This document shows positions 54,601-64,000 of a stretch of DNA of 64,000 bases, piece by piece (the first letter of the stretch is position 1; the number at the start of each line of letters is the position of its first letter). This DNA is from Cryptomeria japonica (lineage: Eukaryota > Streptophyta > Pinopsida > Cupressales > Cupressaceae), in contig NC_081405.1 in NCBI RefSeq assembly GCF_030272615.1, forward strand, positions 157,311,454 to 157,375,453, in the 5' to 3' direction. The notes below the pieces were generated by a model, which was not told where the DNA came from, did no database searches, and worked only from the letters and a program-made list of their open reading frames with translations. A program made the translations under genes and the position numbers.

Positions 54601-57600
54601 ATCAGTTTCCTCCAATTACAGAACCTTGGGGCTTACGATCATTGTCTCTAGATTGTCCACACGATGCATTTAAACAATTCAAATGGCAGATGTGGGAGAC
54701 ACCACAGCTTGGACAGAATAGCCTTCCTAATTTAGTAGGACTTTCTCGCCTACCTGTTGGCAATGGTGTGTTTAAACAGGGAAATGATTTTTTACCCCCA
54801 TGTTCTGAGGGAACTTTGATGTCACCATTTGAACCTGAATCTCATCTCCCTTCATCCCTTTTCTCTCCACAACAGAAGTCTAGTAACCGAATCCAAAGCA
54901 GCAGCAACCCCATAGGTGGGGCATCAATTTCAACTAGTAATAGTTTGTGGCTGAATCAGCCAGCATTTGAATCTGCAGAAGAAATTTGGAATATTCCCAA
55001 TCATCATCAGGTGACCCCCAGTTTTTCCAATGGAGGTATGAAAGGAGAAGTGGAAGATTCTGTTATCACTACGGATTGCCGCCCATACGAGCAGAATAAA
55101 AGCAACTTTTGGCCCAAGTAAGTGTTCAAATCCACTTCAATGACTGCTTTCTGTGTATTGGTCAGTCAGTAGAGGTTGTACTGTCCGAGGAGCTGTGTTA
55201 AAATCGTTTAAGTACTTTTTTGGCAATGGTACATAAGATTAATACAGAAAATATTTTTATTTTACATTCAATTTGCATTAGACACGACTTTATTGTTGTA
55301 TGGTTATTTGCCTCTGTAATTGTAATTTCAATATAATTAGTTGTGTTTATGTTTTGAGAAGATTTCTTAGTTCATTGCAGTGATTTGGTTATATGTACAA
55401 AAATTAACAGTTCAGAACCTTCAGTTGATACTTTCTAGTTGACCTTCTATGTTTTGTTTAGATTTTTTTTTTCTTGTTTTTTGCAAATTTGACAAGTTTC
55501 CTTATGCTAACAATTTAATATTGCAGTTTTTCTATTTTTGAACATCTTTATTTGCAATTCAATTGACTTATATGTTGTCAAAAGGTCAGCAATTCCTTGT
55601 TCTGATTCAGATCCCAAAAATTTTTAGGCGCAAGATTGAAATGTTATTGTGATACAGAAATATAATAATGAACAATAATGCAAAGTCAGTTGGCAAATAG
55701 AACCGTAAATGTATATATAGCAGAATATTGTAACCGAGTGCATGAGAATATGGAGTAGATAATATAAATCAAACCATACAATTAGTACTGTAAATGTAAC
55801 TATGTGCACAAGTAGAATACTGTAAATGTATGGAGAATGTATCCTCTAAAAACCGAGTATTTAGTATGTACATTGTACAGTTGTGCTTCTCAAGGGATCT
55901 GTGTAGATTCTATGTGTGAGATTGGATGCAACTATGATTTGGGCTTGCCAAGCTGCATGCTGATACTTTTTCAGGAGAGGTGGGTGATGGTTGGCGCTTG
56001 TAACATTGCATGTTGGGCTGGCATACGACATTTGTTGATACTACACACTCTGTGACGAGTCCATTATTTTTAACAATTCCACTTGTGACCAAGGGTTCAT
56101 CCTGATGGATCTATCAACAAGAACACGTGGCTCATGCCAATAGGGTTGCATTTAAGGCACTTTGTCTGGCATGTTAGGTTGTGTAGCTGGGATCCCTATA
56201 GAACTTAAAGTTGCCTTTCTTCCCTAGAAGATGTAACTTTGAGGTGTAAAGGAAACAAAACTGTTGTTTCCTCACCTTGAAGAGCTATAAAGTTTCAAAC
56301 AACTTCTGATTTTAAGATGACAAGTTGGTAATGTGGTTAAGAGGTGAATGAATAGTCCTCAACCATGGAAAAAAGCTTCTGGAAAACCTGTGATGGAATA
56401 TTTTTGCATCTGTGGTAGAATAATTATTGTATTATTTAAAGTGTGAATAAGTAACCTAAAAACTAACTTTAGTAACCACTAGTTTACAATGATTAGTTTC
56501 CCACAGGCAGCTAATAATAAATTATAATTAAAATACTGACGTTCCCTCTTAGACAGGCCTACATGAAATCTTGTGCATATGTGTGAATTAGTAACTTAAA
56601 AAACTAACTCTATTAACCACTAGTTTACAATGATCAGTTTCCCACAGGCAGCTAATAATAATTTAAAATACTAGTGTTCCCTCTTAGACAGGCCCACATA
56701 ATATCTTGTGTATGTAAGGAGGTCTAATCTGGAACCTAAATACATCTTCATCTTGATCACATTTTTTCTCTTCTTGCAATGGACTTTAGAAGCTTAAAAG
56801 TACTAACCATCATCCATTCAAGCTGGGTCAGAGAGCACATGCACTATATGGAAGCAATGCAAATTTTTCCTCTATTAATTTTGCAGAAATGAACACACAA
56901 ATAGTTGCTTGGAGGAATCACACCTAATATTTAATCAGTAACCTGAAGTTCATTTCGTCAACAACTTGATAATTTTTACCAATATATAACACTTATCAAA
57001 CCCAAGTTACAGCATGCTCTAAACCTAGCTTTACATACATAGTTTTTGGCTATGTCCCTTCCAATATGCACTCAAACTTCTTTGCAAGCTTCCCTCATAT
57101 TGCTAATTTTTCTCCTTCGAATTTCCAACATCCAAACAAATTTTCCCAGATATACAAAATTCCCTAACCATTTCTGGGGAAGATACAATGATTCATGAAT
57201 CATTATCCAGCATGATTATTTCCTCATCTTATGATGTAAATGAAGTTTGACAGGTCTTGAATCTTGACACATGTAATGATTTTCTGTTGATGTTGTTTGA
57301 AGTTGAGTCCAATATATGTACCAAAAATGATCTTCAAATTTGGGTCTTATCATAGAAAGATTGAGATGGCAGGAAAAAAGGTTGCTGATCCTTCTCCCTT
57401 TCAAATATTAATATGGGAGAAAAGTTGGTTGACTCTCTTCTTTTCCTTGTACTACCTTTACATGTGGAGGGGTGGTTAAATCTTCACGTTTTTTTTTTCA
57501 TTTTGCCAATCCATCCTGCCCTCTATTTTTCTTTCTGTGCAGGGACCTTGACAAAGATAGTGCAGTTGTACTTTCTACCTCTTGATTTTTTAATTAATGT

Positions 57601-58191
57601 TTTTTTAAATGAATGAAGAAGGTGTGGCTACATCTTGGTCCCTTATCTTCTTAAATGAAACTTTTCAAGCAAATTTTTTTTCCACAGAAAGAAAAAAAGA
57701 AAGAAAGAAATCATATTAATGCTCAAAGATGACTGAAATTAGGTCAATTGGACTAGAGATTACAGCAGTTATTTTAGAAAATTCTAGGAAGAGAAAACCC
57801 TAGAACAAAAAAGACAAAATAAAGCACTGTGCCACTAACAAACAGCAGAGAACCAAGCCACTTGAAAAGGATGACTGTCCCTTGTCAGTCAAACTACACC
57901 TTTGGAGACAAACACTTTAGTTGTAAACCTGAAATCTTCACTTTCGGAAACATGCAAGAAAAGAGCATTAATCCTTTCTCTGCCAAACTGTCAGTCTTTG
58001 ACTGATGAGAGAAGGTTGAATGCTCTTTCTTCCACGTGGCAGAATCTAATTTTCTGTTTTAAAATTTTCATCTTCATCTTTTCAGGTTGGAATTGAATGC
58101 AATGTTGCCTGACCATTCTGCCTTTTGGGCAAACATGGAGATACCCTACATGTTGCCAATGGTGGGATGGTCCCCAATATGTTGGATTTAG
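51669..58191 (+). CDS. Stress response NST1-like protein (plant family), three exons
   Basis: Exons 51669-53483, 54015-55117 and 58086-58191 join in phase (0, then 2) and give about 1007 codons with no internal stop. Splice sites are CGT/GTAAGT, TTTTGTAG/GTGGGC, CCCAA/GTAAGTG and CTTTTCAG/GTTGG. I chose this start because MCIMCVASRWSRRIVTMLPC is the N-terminus usual for the family. Residues 17-36 and 47-68 are membrane segments. C101, C104, C120 and C123 make a zinc-ribbon-like pair (CRNCLTAY...FMCTYCGH). Residues 170-225 are Gly/Trp-rich, 247-265 is a third hydrophobic segment, and 304-385 is a charged coiled coil (EKARRKAEERRQARLEKEMR). The rest is Ser/Pro-rich and probably disordered. The family name comes from similarity to a yeast salt-tolerance protein; the molecular role in plants is not established. 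It is the only intact gene in the window. Confidence 0.82.
56441..56716 (+). repeat. Tandem duplication of about 140 bp in intron 2
   Basis: 56441-56580 and 56581-56716 both start GTGTGAAT(A/T)AGTAAC and share TTTACAATGAT(T/C)AGTTTC and CCCTCTTAGACAGGCC. The rest of the 2.97-kb intron 2 (55118-58085) holds no gene that I can support. Confidence 0.9.
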
Positions 58192-58520
58192 TAAATGGCT
58201 ATTTATGCCTCACAAATGCCCATGTTGGTATGTCGTGCTGATGATTGATTTTATTGATGTGGTTGTGCATTTTGCATGGATTATCATACCTTGTAATAAT
58301 TAAAATTATATTGACTATTTGGAAATCCATAAATTGCTTGTGTAAATTATCAATCTATTCAAACCTTGTCCAAAATTGCAAGGTCTTAGAGAGGGCTAAG
58401 AAGCATGCCATACAAAAATGAAACTCCTCAATGTTACACAATTGTAAGTGGTGTGGAGTCAAACATACATCAATGTTTCAAGCATTGATAAAAACTGAAA
58501 AGAGATATGACGAACTTGTT

Positions 58521-59251
58521 GGGGCTAGCTGATATTGCAATCCACTAGAACAAATCTAGGAATAATTTTTATTTTTGTAGTCAGTAACAACATGGTAGAC
58601 TAACCTCCACACAAAATCTTACTGTACGCAAATGCTCAATAGTTGGGAGGCAGCTCGAATAATTCCTTTGCTATCTGGCATGACATGATTGAATAGCCTA
58701 TTCACAAAGTATGTTATCATTTCTAGCTAAGTCACAACGTTCAAATTCAGCAACCATAAAATTCAGATGAAGTTGGCAAGGGTAAAAATTTGGAAAAAAA
58801 TTCAACATTAAATTTGCCTTATAAATATATATATTTTAAATATAAGTAATATATCCAATAAACAATCAAAATAGTTTAACATTGCTAAATAGATCATTTT
58901 AAAAAGATGATACATTTATAAAATATAAACCATAAGAAACATGTGAAATCACGATTGGGAATTTTTTTTTTGTCAAAAATGGGGCTAGGTGATATTGCAA
59001 TCCACTAGAACAAATCTAGGAATAATTTTTATTTTTGTAGTCATTAATAACATGGTAGACTAACCTCTAAACAAAATATTTTTGTAGGCAAATGCTGAAT
59101 AATTGAGAGGCAGCTCAAATAATTCCTTTGCGATGTGGCATGACATGATTGAATTGCATATTCGCAAAGCATATCATCATTTCTAGCCAAGTCACAATGT
59201 TCAAATTCAGCAACCACAAAATTCAGATGAAGTTCGGCAAGGGTGAAAATT
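58521..59251. repeat. Direct repeat of about 270 bp, 460 bp apart
   Basis: 58521-58790 and 58981-59251 share GATATTGCAATCCACTAGAA, AATTCCTTTGC, GGCATGACATGATTGAAT and CAAATTCAGCAACCA, at roughly 90% identity by eye. The second copy ends at the start of the jerky-like coding remnant. Confidence 0.9.
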
Positions 59252-59289
59252 CAACGTTAACATCAAATGAGCTTGGAATGTCAATCAGA

Positions 59290-60283
59290 TTTCAGTGCAA
59301 ACTAGGCCCTTGCATGGCAGCCCAACCACATGCATGGATTACAAAGGAACTCTTCCTCAATTGGCTACACCATTTTTCACTCTCTAGTCCAAGGGGTGTT
59401 TCGATCACCAACATGCACTTGTTGATTTTTGATGGTCATGCCAGTCACATCGCACTCACAACCATCCATGAGGCAAGATGCTAGCCATTGATCTACTAAC
59501 ATTGTCGGCTCACACATCTCATAGACTTTAGCACTTAGATGTTAGTGTCTTTTCATCTTTAAAAACATACTTAAAATATGAATGAGCGTCGTGGCTGGCA
59601 AGATTCCCCAATGTGGAAATCAAGATGACAAAACTTACTGAACTAGGCAACAAATCATTGTCAAAAGCATTGACGGTTTCAAACATAAAAGTGAGATTCA
59701 AGAGGACTAGGATATGGCTCCTCAATCCCGATGCACTCATTGAGGACATGCAACCCAACAACATTAAAAATTAATGATGGTGATGAAGCTTTTGTGGTGC
59801 AAAACATACTTATCCTATCAGGTGTTGTTGTTTCAATAGAAGAGGTTGTAGAAAACATTGCTCACAACTCTCAAACCGATTCAAATGCATAAACAAACAC
59901 CAATGAATTACCTCAACAAATGATTGAAAGCCAAGTTTACAATAGTGGGGACAATCTTAGTCTTCCCTCTAAGCCAATACCACCGTCTTGGGTAGTAGAA
60001 GGGGCCATGAATCCAGGTAATGACATTGAGGGCCAAGAGTAATAGGGGACTTTTAGTTTCCCATCATCACTACCAACCCTACCATCAGAGCAGGTGCATT
60101 ACCATGTTGATTGTGCATTTGATGCAAAATGTACACAAGAAACAAAAGTAGATGGTAATGATGTGGAGGCCAACACAGGCTCCCAAGATAATGACACACA
60201 ACCTTTTCAATCAGATCCATTAATCCATAAACATTCTTTTCGGAAACCCTAAAAGCATTTTTGGAAAGCATTCTTTTAATAAA
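59290..60283 (+). pseudogene. pogo/jerky-type DDE transposase, C-terminal part
   Basis: The + frame (starting within an open stretch from 59149) reads QPHAWITKELFLNWLHHFSL, then SITNMHLLIFDGHASHIAL. After a TAG at about 59480 comes IDLLTLSAHTSHRL, a TAG, and HLDVSVFSSLKTYLK. These are the DDE superfamily (jerky/Tigger-like) core motifs: the FDGHGSH Asp, then AHTSH-x-LQPLDV with the next acidic residue. The TAG replaces the Gln of the LQ pair. KRTRIWLLNPDALIEDMQ, the usual post-catalytic block, follows near 59700. A low-complexity tail in the same frame extends to TAA at about 60281, with stops near 59890 and 60041. The N-terminal DNA-binding half is missing. Confidence 0.75.
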
Positions 60284-60749
60284 AACTGTCCACTTTTTTC
60301 CATACGAATATGATGCCAAATTTCAATGAATTTCATATTAAACTTTAAAGTTTAAAGTTTGGTATAATTCAAATTCCATGGTTGAAGCTTGCTGAACTAT
60401 GTGACTTAGTCTATACTCTATATATATTTGTTGACCATGTTTTTAATCTGACCAATTTCAAACTTTTCAATGCATTTCAAACACCATACGACATCAAATG
60501 AACTTGGAATGTCAATCAGATTTCAGTCAGCCAGAAGCTGGAATACAGCTACTACATGGTTTAACTCCGGTTCACGAAAATAATTAAATTTGACAATTCA
60601 TGAAAGCTAAAAGGAAATCCTTTTGCAAAGTTGTTTCTTTTGATACTTCAAGCTATGTGATCAATTCTCGGTTCAAAATTCCTTGCCATTTTGGATATTT
60701 TTAAGTTTTGATTTTTCATAGGGCAAGTTGTAAAAAATGCCAAAATTTG

Positions 60750-60968
60750 TTTTTTTTTTTTTTTTTTCTTTTCTTTCGGTAGGTAATAGGCCGAAGCCAC
60801 AGTATTATTATTATTATGTTTGATTAGATTGACCCTAGACCTTCCCCACTTTTATGGAAGGCCAAGGGTTACAACTTAGAATTCATTTTAGATGTCCCTA
60901 TTGGGAATTGAACTTGGGTCTCCACAGTGAGAACCCAATGTTTTAACCAGTTAAGCTCAACCCATTGG
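60750..60968 (-). mobile_element. tRNA-derived SINE with 13-bp target duplication
   Basis: On the minus strand the head (near 60960) carries an A-box-like TTGAGCTTAACTGG and, about 45 bases later, a B-box AGTTCAATTCCC matching GWTCRANNC. A poly(A) tail, seen as poly-T on +, lies at 60750-60767. ATGCCAAAATTTG flanks it exactly at 60737-60749 and 60969-60981. The length is about 219 bp. It is a Pol III-type retroposon with no coding capacity. Confidence 0.88.
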
Positions 60969-60981
60969 ATGCCAAAATTTG

Positions 60982-62200
60982 TATTTTAGGTGTTTGGAGA
61001 AAAAACAAATTTTGGGTTGCGTTCTGAGGTGTGCACACATCATCTGGTCAAAATTTCATGGAAAAATGTACCAGTAAAAATATATAAATATGCTCTTGGT
61101 AATGCTGATCATGAGCATCGCCAAAGACTAGTGATGCTGGGCCAAATGAATCCTTGAGTTCTGTATGCCAAAAACACTTGAGAATAATTATATACTTAAA
61201 AGTCTTGTTTCTTACAGTCCAAATCTGCTTTTGATTCATTTGTTAAATGTATACTTATGTATGTGATCAATATAACTTGTAATTGAATAGTTTGGCGTCT
61301 ATAAAGTCGATTTAGAAAAGAGTGCATAGAGGAATCTCTTATCTCTTTAAAAAATCTCTGTATTTTATGGTTTTATCAATTTGCCAAGTCTGGGTGTTGA
61401 GTTTGAGTCCAAATTCAAAATCAGCCTACCAAGTTTAAGCCTAGTATCTATGCAAAAATATATTGCTTCACAAATAAATGTAAAGGACAAGTGGAATTAA
61501 CACAATGTGTTTACTTATTTTTTATATTTTTGTTTGTTATATATTGAAGAAAATTTTCTTTTCATTATTTATTTTCCACTTAAAAACATTAAAATGCTTT
61601 TTGCTTTTTAATATTTTATGTTTCTAAGTTTTTGGTATTTATGTGCTCGAAAACATTGCTGTTTTCCTTTTGCATTTGAAATCTGATAAAATGTATAAAA
61701 AAATTGTTGGTTCTTTTTGCACTTCCAATTCTGTAAAAAGGTAAAAAATGTTGCTGTTATTTTTTGCATTTGCAATGCCTGAAAAAGCTTAAAAATGCTT
61801 GCAACATATCAGTTTCAAGATGAGTTATGTGAGTGATGATTAGGGGTTTGAATAGGGTGAGCTAGCTAAGAGGTGTGGCAATTTGCATTAGTTTTCAGTG
61901 ACACAACATTAACACTGCAAATAATTTCCAGGGAGAGTTGGCATTGAATTGCAACATTTACCCCTTTAATTGGAGGGGCAACATTATGATGGTTAATGCA
62001 TCTTTTACATATACCTAGTGAATGGGTTGGTCATTGTACCAAGCTAACACTTGGAGAAGCATACAAATGATTAGATTATACAAGAGGGGCGTCATTGTAC
62101 CATCTCCATCGACTAACTCCTCTAGGAATTCTAACAGGAAGTTACAACTCCTGCAATTTTCACTTCTGACATGAGTGGAGTGGAAGAAGTGAAAAGCCAC
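60982..62200. other. AT-rich spacer with a short repeated phrase
   Basis: No gene recognised. From 61650 to 61790 a unit of about 65 bp (ATTGCTGTTTTCCTTTTGCA, then GTAAAAAGGTAAAAAATG-like bases) occurs about three times. Confidence 0.5.
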
Positions 62201-62234
62201 ATGTTCAACATCAACAAACTTGATTACAGATATG

Positions 62235-63835
62235 TTATATAAGCACACAAGTGTGGAGTCAAATGAGGCTCTTGGCAAATTCTTTGTTTCCAATGGTATT
62301 CATTTTCATCTTGATTTATCTCTTTATTACATGAAGAGTAAGGCCAAGGTAGGCAAATGTGGTACATCTTATATACCCTTTGGAAAGACCAAATTAATTA
62401 TTAAAATCTTGAAAAAAATTAATTCCAAAGTTGACTTATTATTGGGGAAGATGAATACTACATAGATGTCACATGGCTAAATCATAATCATGGATGGATA
62501 TTAGATGCTTCTCATTTATCAATATTATTGTAACATGTAAAGAAGGGGATTAGTTCACTAAGGCATCTGACAGTTTAGGAAAACTTTAGAGTGCAAAGTT
62601 CCAATTTAAAATAGTGAGAGATCCCATTGAGGAGGTTGGTTCCTCCAATGTAATGTAGGTGGTTATTGATGCAATGCATTTGTGTAGGACAATAGGCACA
62701 TCTATTGGACCTCTTGTTGTTTGCATACCATGAACATTGCCCTCAAGGACATTGGCAACATCAAGTGTGTCAAAAAGGCTGTGGCAGATACAAGGGAGGT
62801 GCAAATATTCATTTGCGACCAACACATCTCACTGGTAGACCAAATTCTTCAAATTGGTAGACATCATATTTGCATCCTACTTATTTTTATAATAGATGAT
62901 ACTTGAGTTGTAGGTCCCCTTGTAATTGTGATCATGACATAGAATCAAACTACATGGAGTCATCCAAGAAAGAGTAGGGAAAGAGGGTGAAAGAGGTTGT
63001 GGTTAGTGATGGATTTTGATAAGTATGTGAGTAGATCACATTTTTTGTATTCTGTATTTTTTGCATCATTGGTTCATTAGATTTGGGAATTTTGCATCTT
63101 AGTTTTGGGGGAGTGCATTGATAACATGCTTGGTCAGATGATGGCTGCTATTTGTGAGAGAGAAAAGACCCTATAGTTCTACAACCAACATATTCGGTCC
63201 ATAATTCAGTATAGTTGGGAGAAGTTGAGCACCTGTCTACACATGGCTGTATATGCATTGAATCCAAAATGGTCTGTAAATTGGCCTGATAGAGTTGTTC
63301 TTCTTGATAAGGAGTTAAAGAACAGCCTCATGAAGGCTCTCAAGAAAATGTATAATGTGGAGAAAGCTTCCTAAATCATAACTAAGTGGATCAATTTTAT
63401 TGAAATCAATGGCTATAAGAGTTAAGCAAAGATTGATAAGCACACTTTGGCATGTGCCAAGCTAGCTGGTGGTGACTATATGGGCCTCCAGGATTGCTAC
63501 ATATGCTTGCCATTCCTCTACTCTTCCAAGTTTTTAGCTCATTTTTTGTTGAGACGAATAGGTTCACTTAGCATTATATCCATCACGTTAAGAGGAATTG
63601 CACTATCTCTAGAATGGCAGAAAAGCTTGTCGTTGTATACGGTGCCTTATATCTCATTTGATCTTAAGACAATTAAATACAAAGAGATCCCACTCAGTAG
63701 TTTAAAGAGCCCAAGAAGCTACAGCATGTTGGCAAGGACCAGGATGTGCAGCTAGGATTGGTTGGTGTTCAATTGTAGGAGCCAGTTGAGTCTGGTGGTT
63801 CTATTGATAAAGAGTGATTTCAGAGTTTTTTATTA
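62235..63835 (+). pseudogene. hAT transposase (DUF659-type), frameshifted
   Basis: 62250-62460 reads ALGKFFVSNGIHFHLDLSLY and onward, matching the region ahead of the catalytic domain in plant hAT proteins. HIYWTSCCLHTMNIALKDIG near 62697-62760 is the Trp-x-Pro-Cys-x2-His-x3-Leu-x-Leu hAT block, in shifted frames. SWEKLSTCLHMAVYALNPKW near 63210-63280, then LDKELKNSLMKALKKMYNVE, then (near 63575) HYIHHVKRNC with MAEKLVVVYGALYLI, make the dimerisation region. Many stops and several frame changes. Different subfamily and opposite strand from the hAT relic at 46000-48795. Ends not found. Confidence 0.65.
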
Positions 63836-64000
63836 AATGATGATGCAAATTTTAGAGCTTGTTGCTCAATCCAGCAATGCACATCTTATCTTTTCATTTT
63901 TTCATTTTTTCATTTTGATGTTTGTCTGATGTGATCTTCAGCTTGTTAGTACATTGTAACTTAAATAATTAAATTGATAGAAATAAAATTTAAAAGTCAT
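63836..64000. other. Right edge, no feature
   Basis: T-rich sequence with a triple TTTTTCATTTT-type repeat near 63893-63915; nothing else seen. Confidence 0.4.

Overview
The window looks like nuclear DNA of a seed plant with a large, repeat-rich genome, most likely a conifer. The reasons are: overall AT-richness; one clearly intact, intron-containing plant gene in about 64 kb; several nested LTR retrotransposons; copia-type LTRs ending in a poly-C run followed by CTCTGAGTG-like bases; and large non-gag ORFs of a kind I associate with conifer assemblies. The species assignment is inference. No rRNA, tRNA gene or CRISPR array was seen.

Layout. 0-6.7 kb: two decayed halves of a large retroelement-carried ORF family, one on each strand, separated by a TTGAACC/GGTTCAA repeat array. 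The + strand half is followed by polypurine tracts and a copia-like LTR with an internal hexanucleotide repeat. 6.97-18.29 kb: a non-autonomous Ty3/gypsy-like element (LTRs, near-perfect target duplication, gag-like ORF, Pro/Ser-rich ORF, no pol). A 2.48 kb non-autonomous copia-like element sits inside its 5' LTR with a perfect TTTCT duplication. 18.5-24.0 kb: a minus-strand, intron-containing transposase-like pseudogene of a family I cannot name. Its probable first intron carries a 45-bp motif repeated five times in changing orientation at about 170-185 bp spacing. 25.1-25.9 kb: cryptic simple sequence. 26.5-33.6 kb: a full-length Ty1/copia retrotransposon on the minus strand, inserted into an unknown coding sequence whose frame resumes exactly after the target duplication. 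34-37 kb: AT-rich tandem repeats. 36.9-45.3 kb: a second large-ORF element on the minus strand, bounded by degenerate AGCTCGCGA arrays. 46.0-48.8 kb: a hAT-like (KIAA1586-like) transposase pseudogene. 49.6-50.5 kb: duplicated AT-rich DNA.

51.67-58.19 kb holds the one intact host gene. It has three exons with good splice sites and about 1007 codons, and encodes a membrane-associated zinc-ribbon and coiled-coil protein of the plant 'stress response NST1-like' family. 58.5-63.9 kb: a 270-bp duplication, a pogo/jerky-type transposase pseudogene, a tRNA-derived SINE with a 13-bp target duplication, and a second hAT (DUF659-type) pseudogene.

Apart from the NST1-like gene, nearly every coding relic is broken by in-frame stops. 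Where family conservation reveals the original codon, most of these are single C-to-T (or G-to-A) changes, as expected for heavily methylated DNA. The window is best read as one host gene beside a graveyard of nested elements. The least familiar material is the large-ORF element family with its flanking palindromic arrays, the spliced SDGC-type transposase relic, and the orientation-switching array in its intron.
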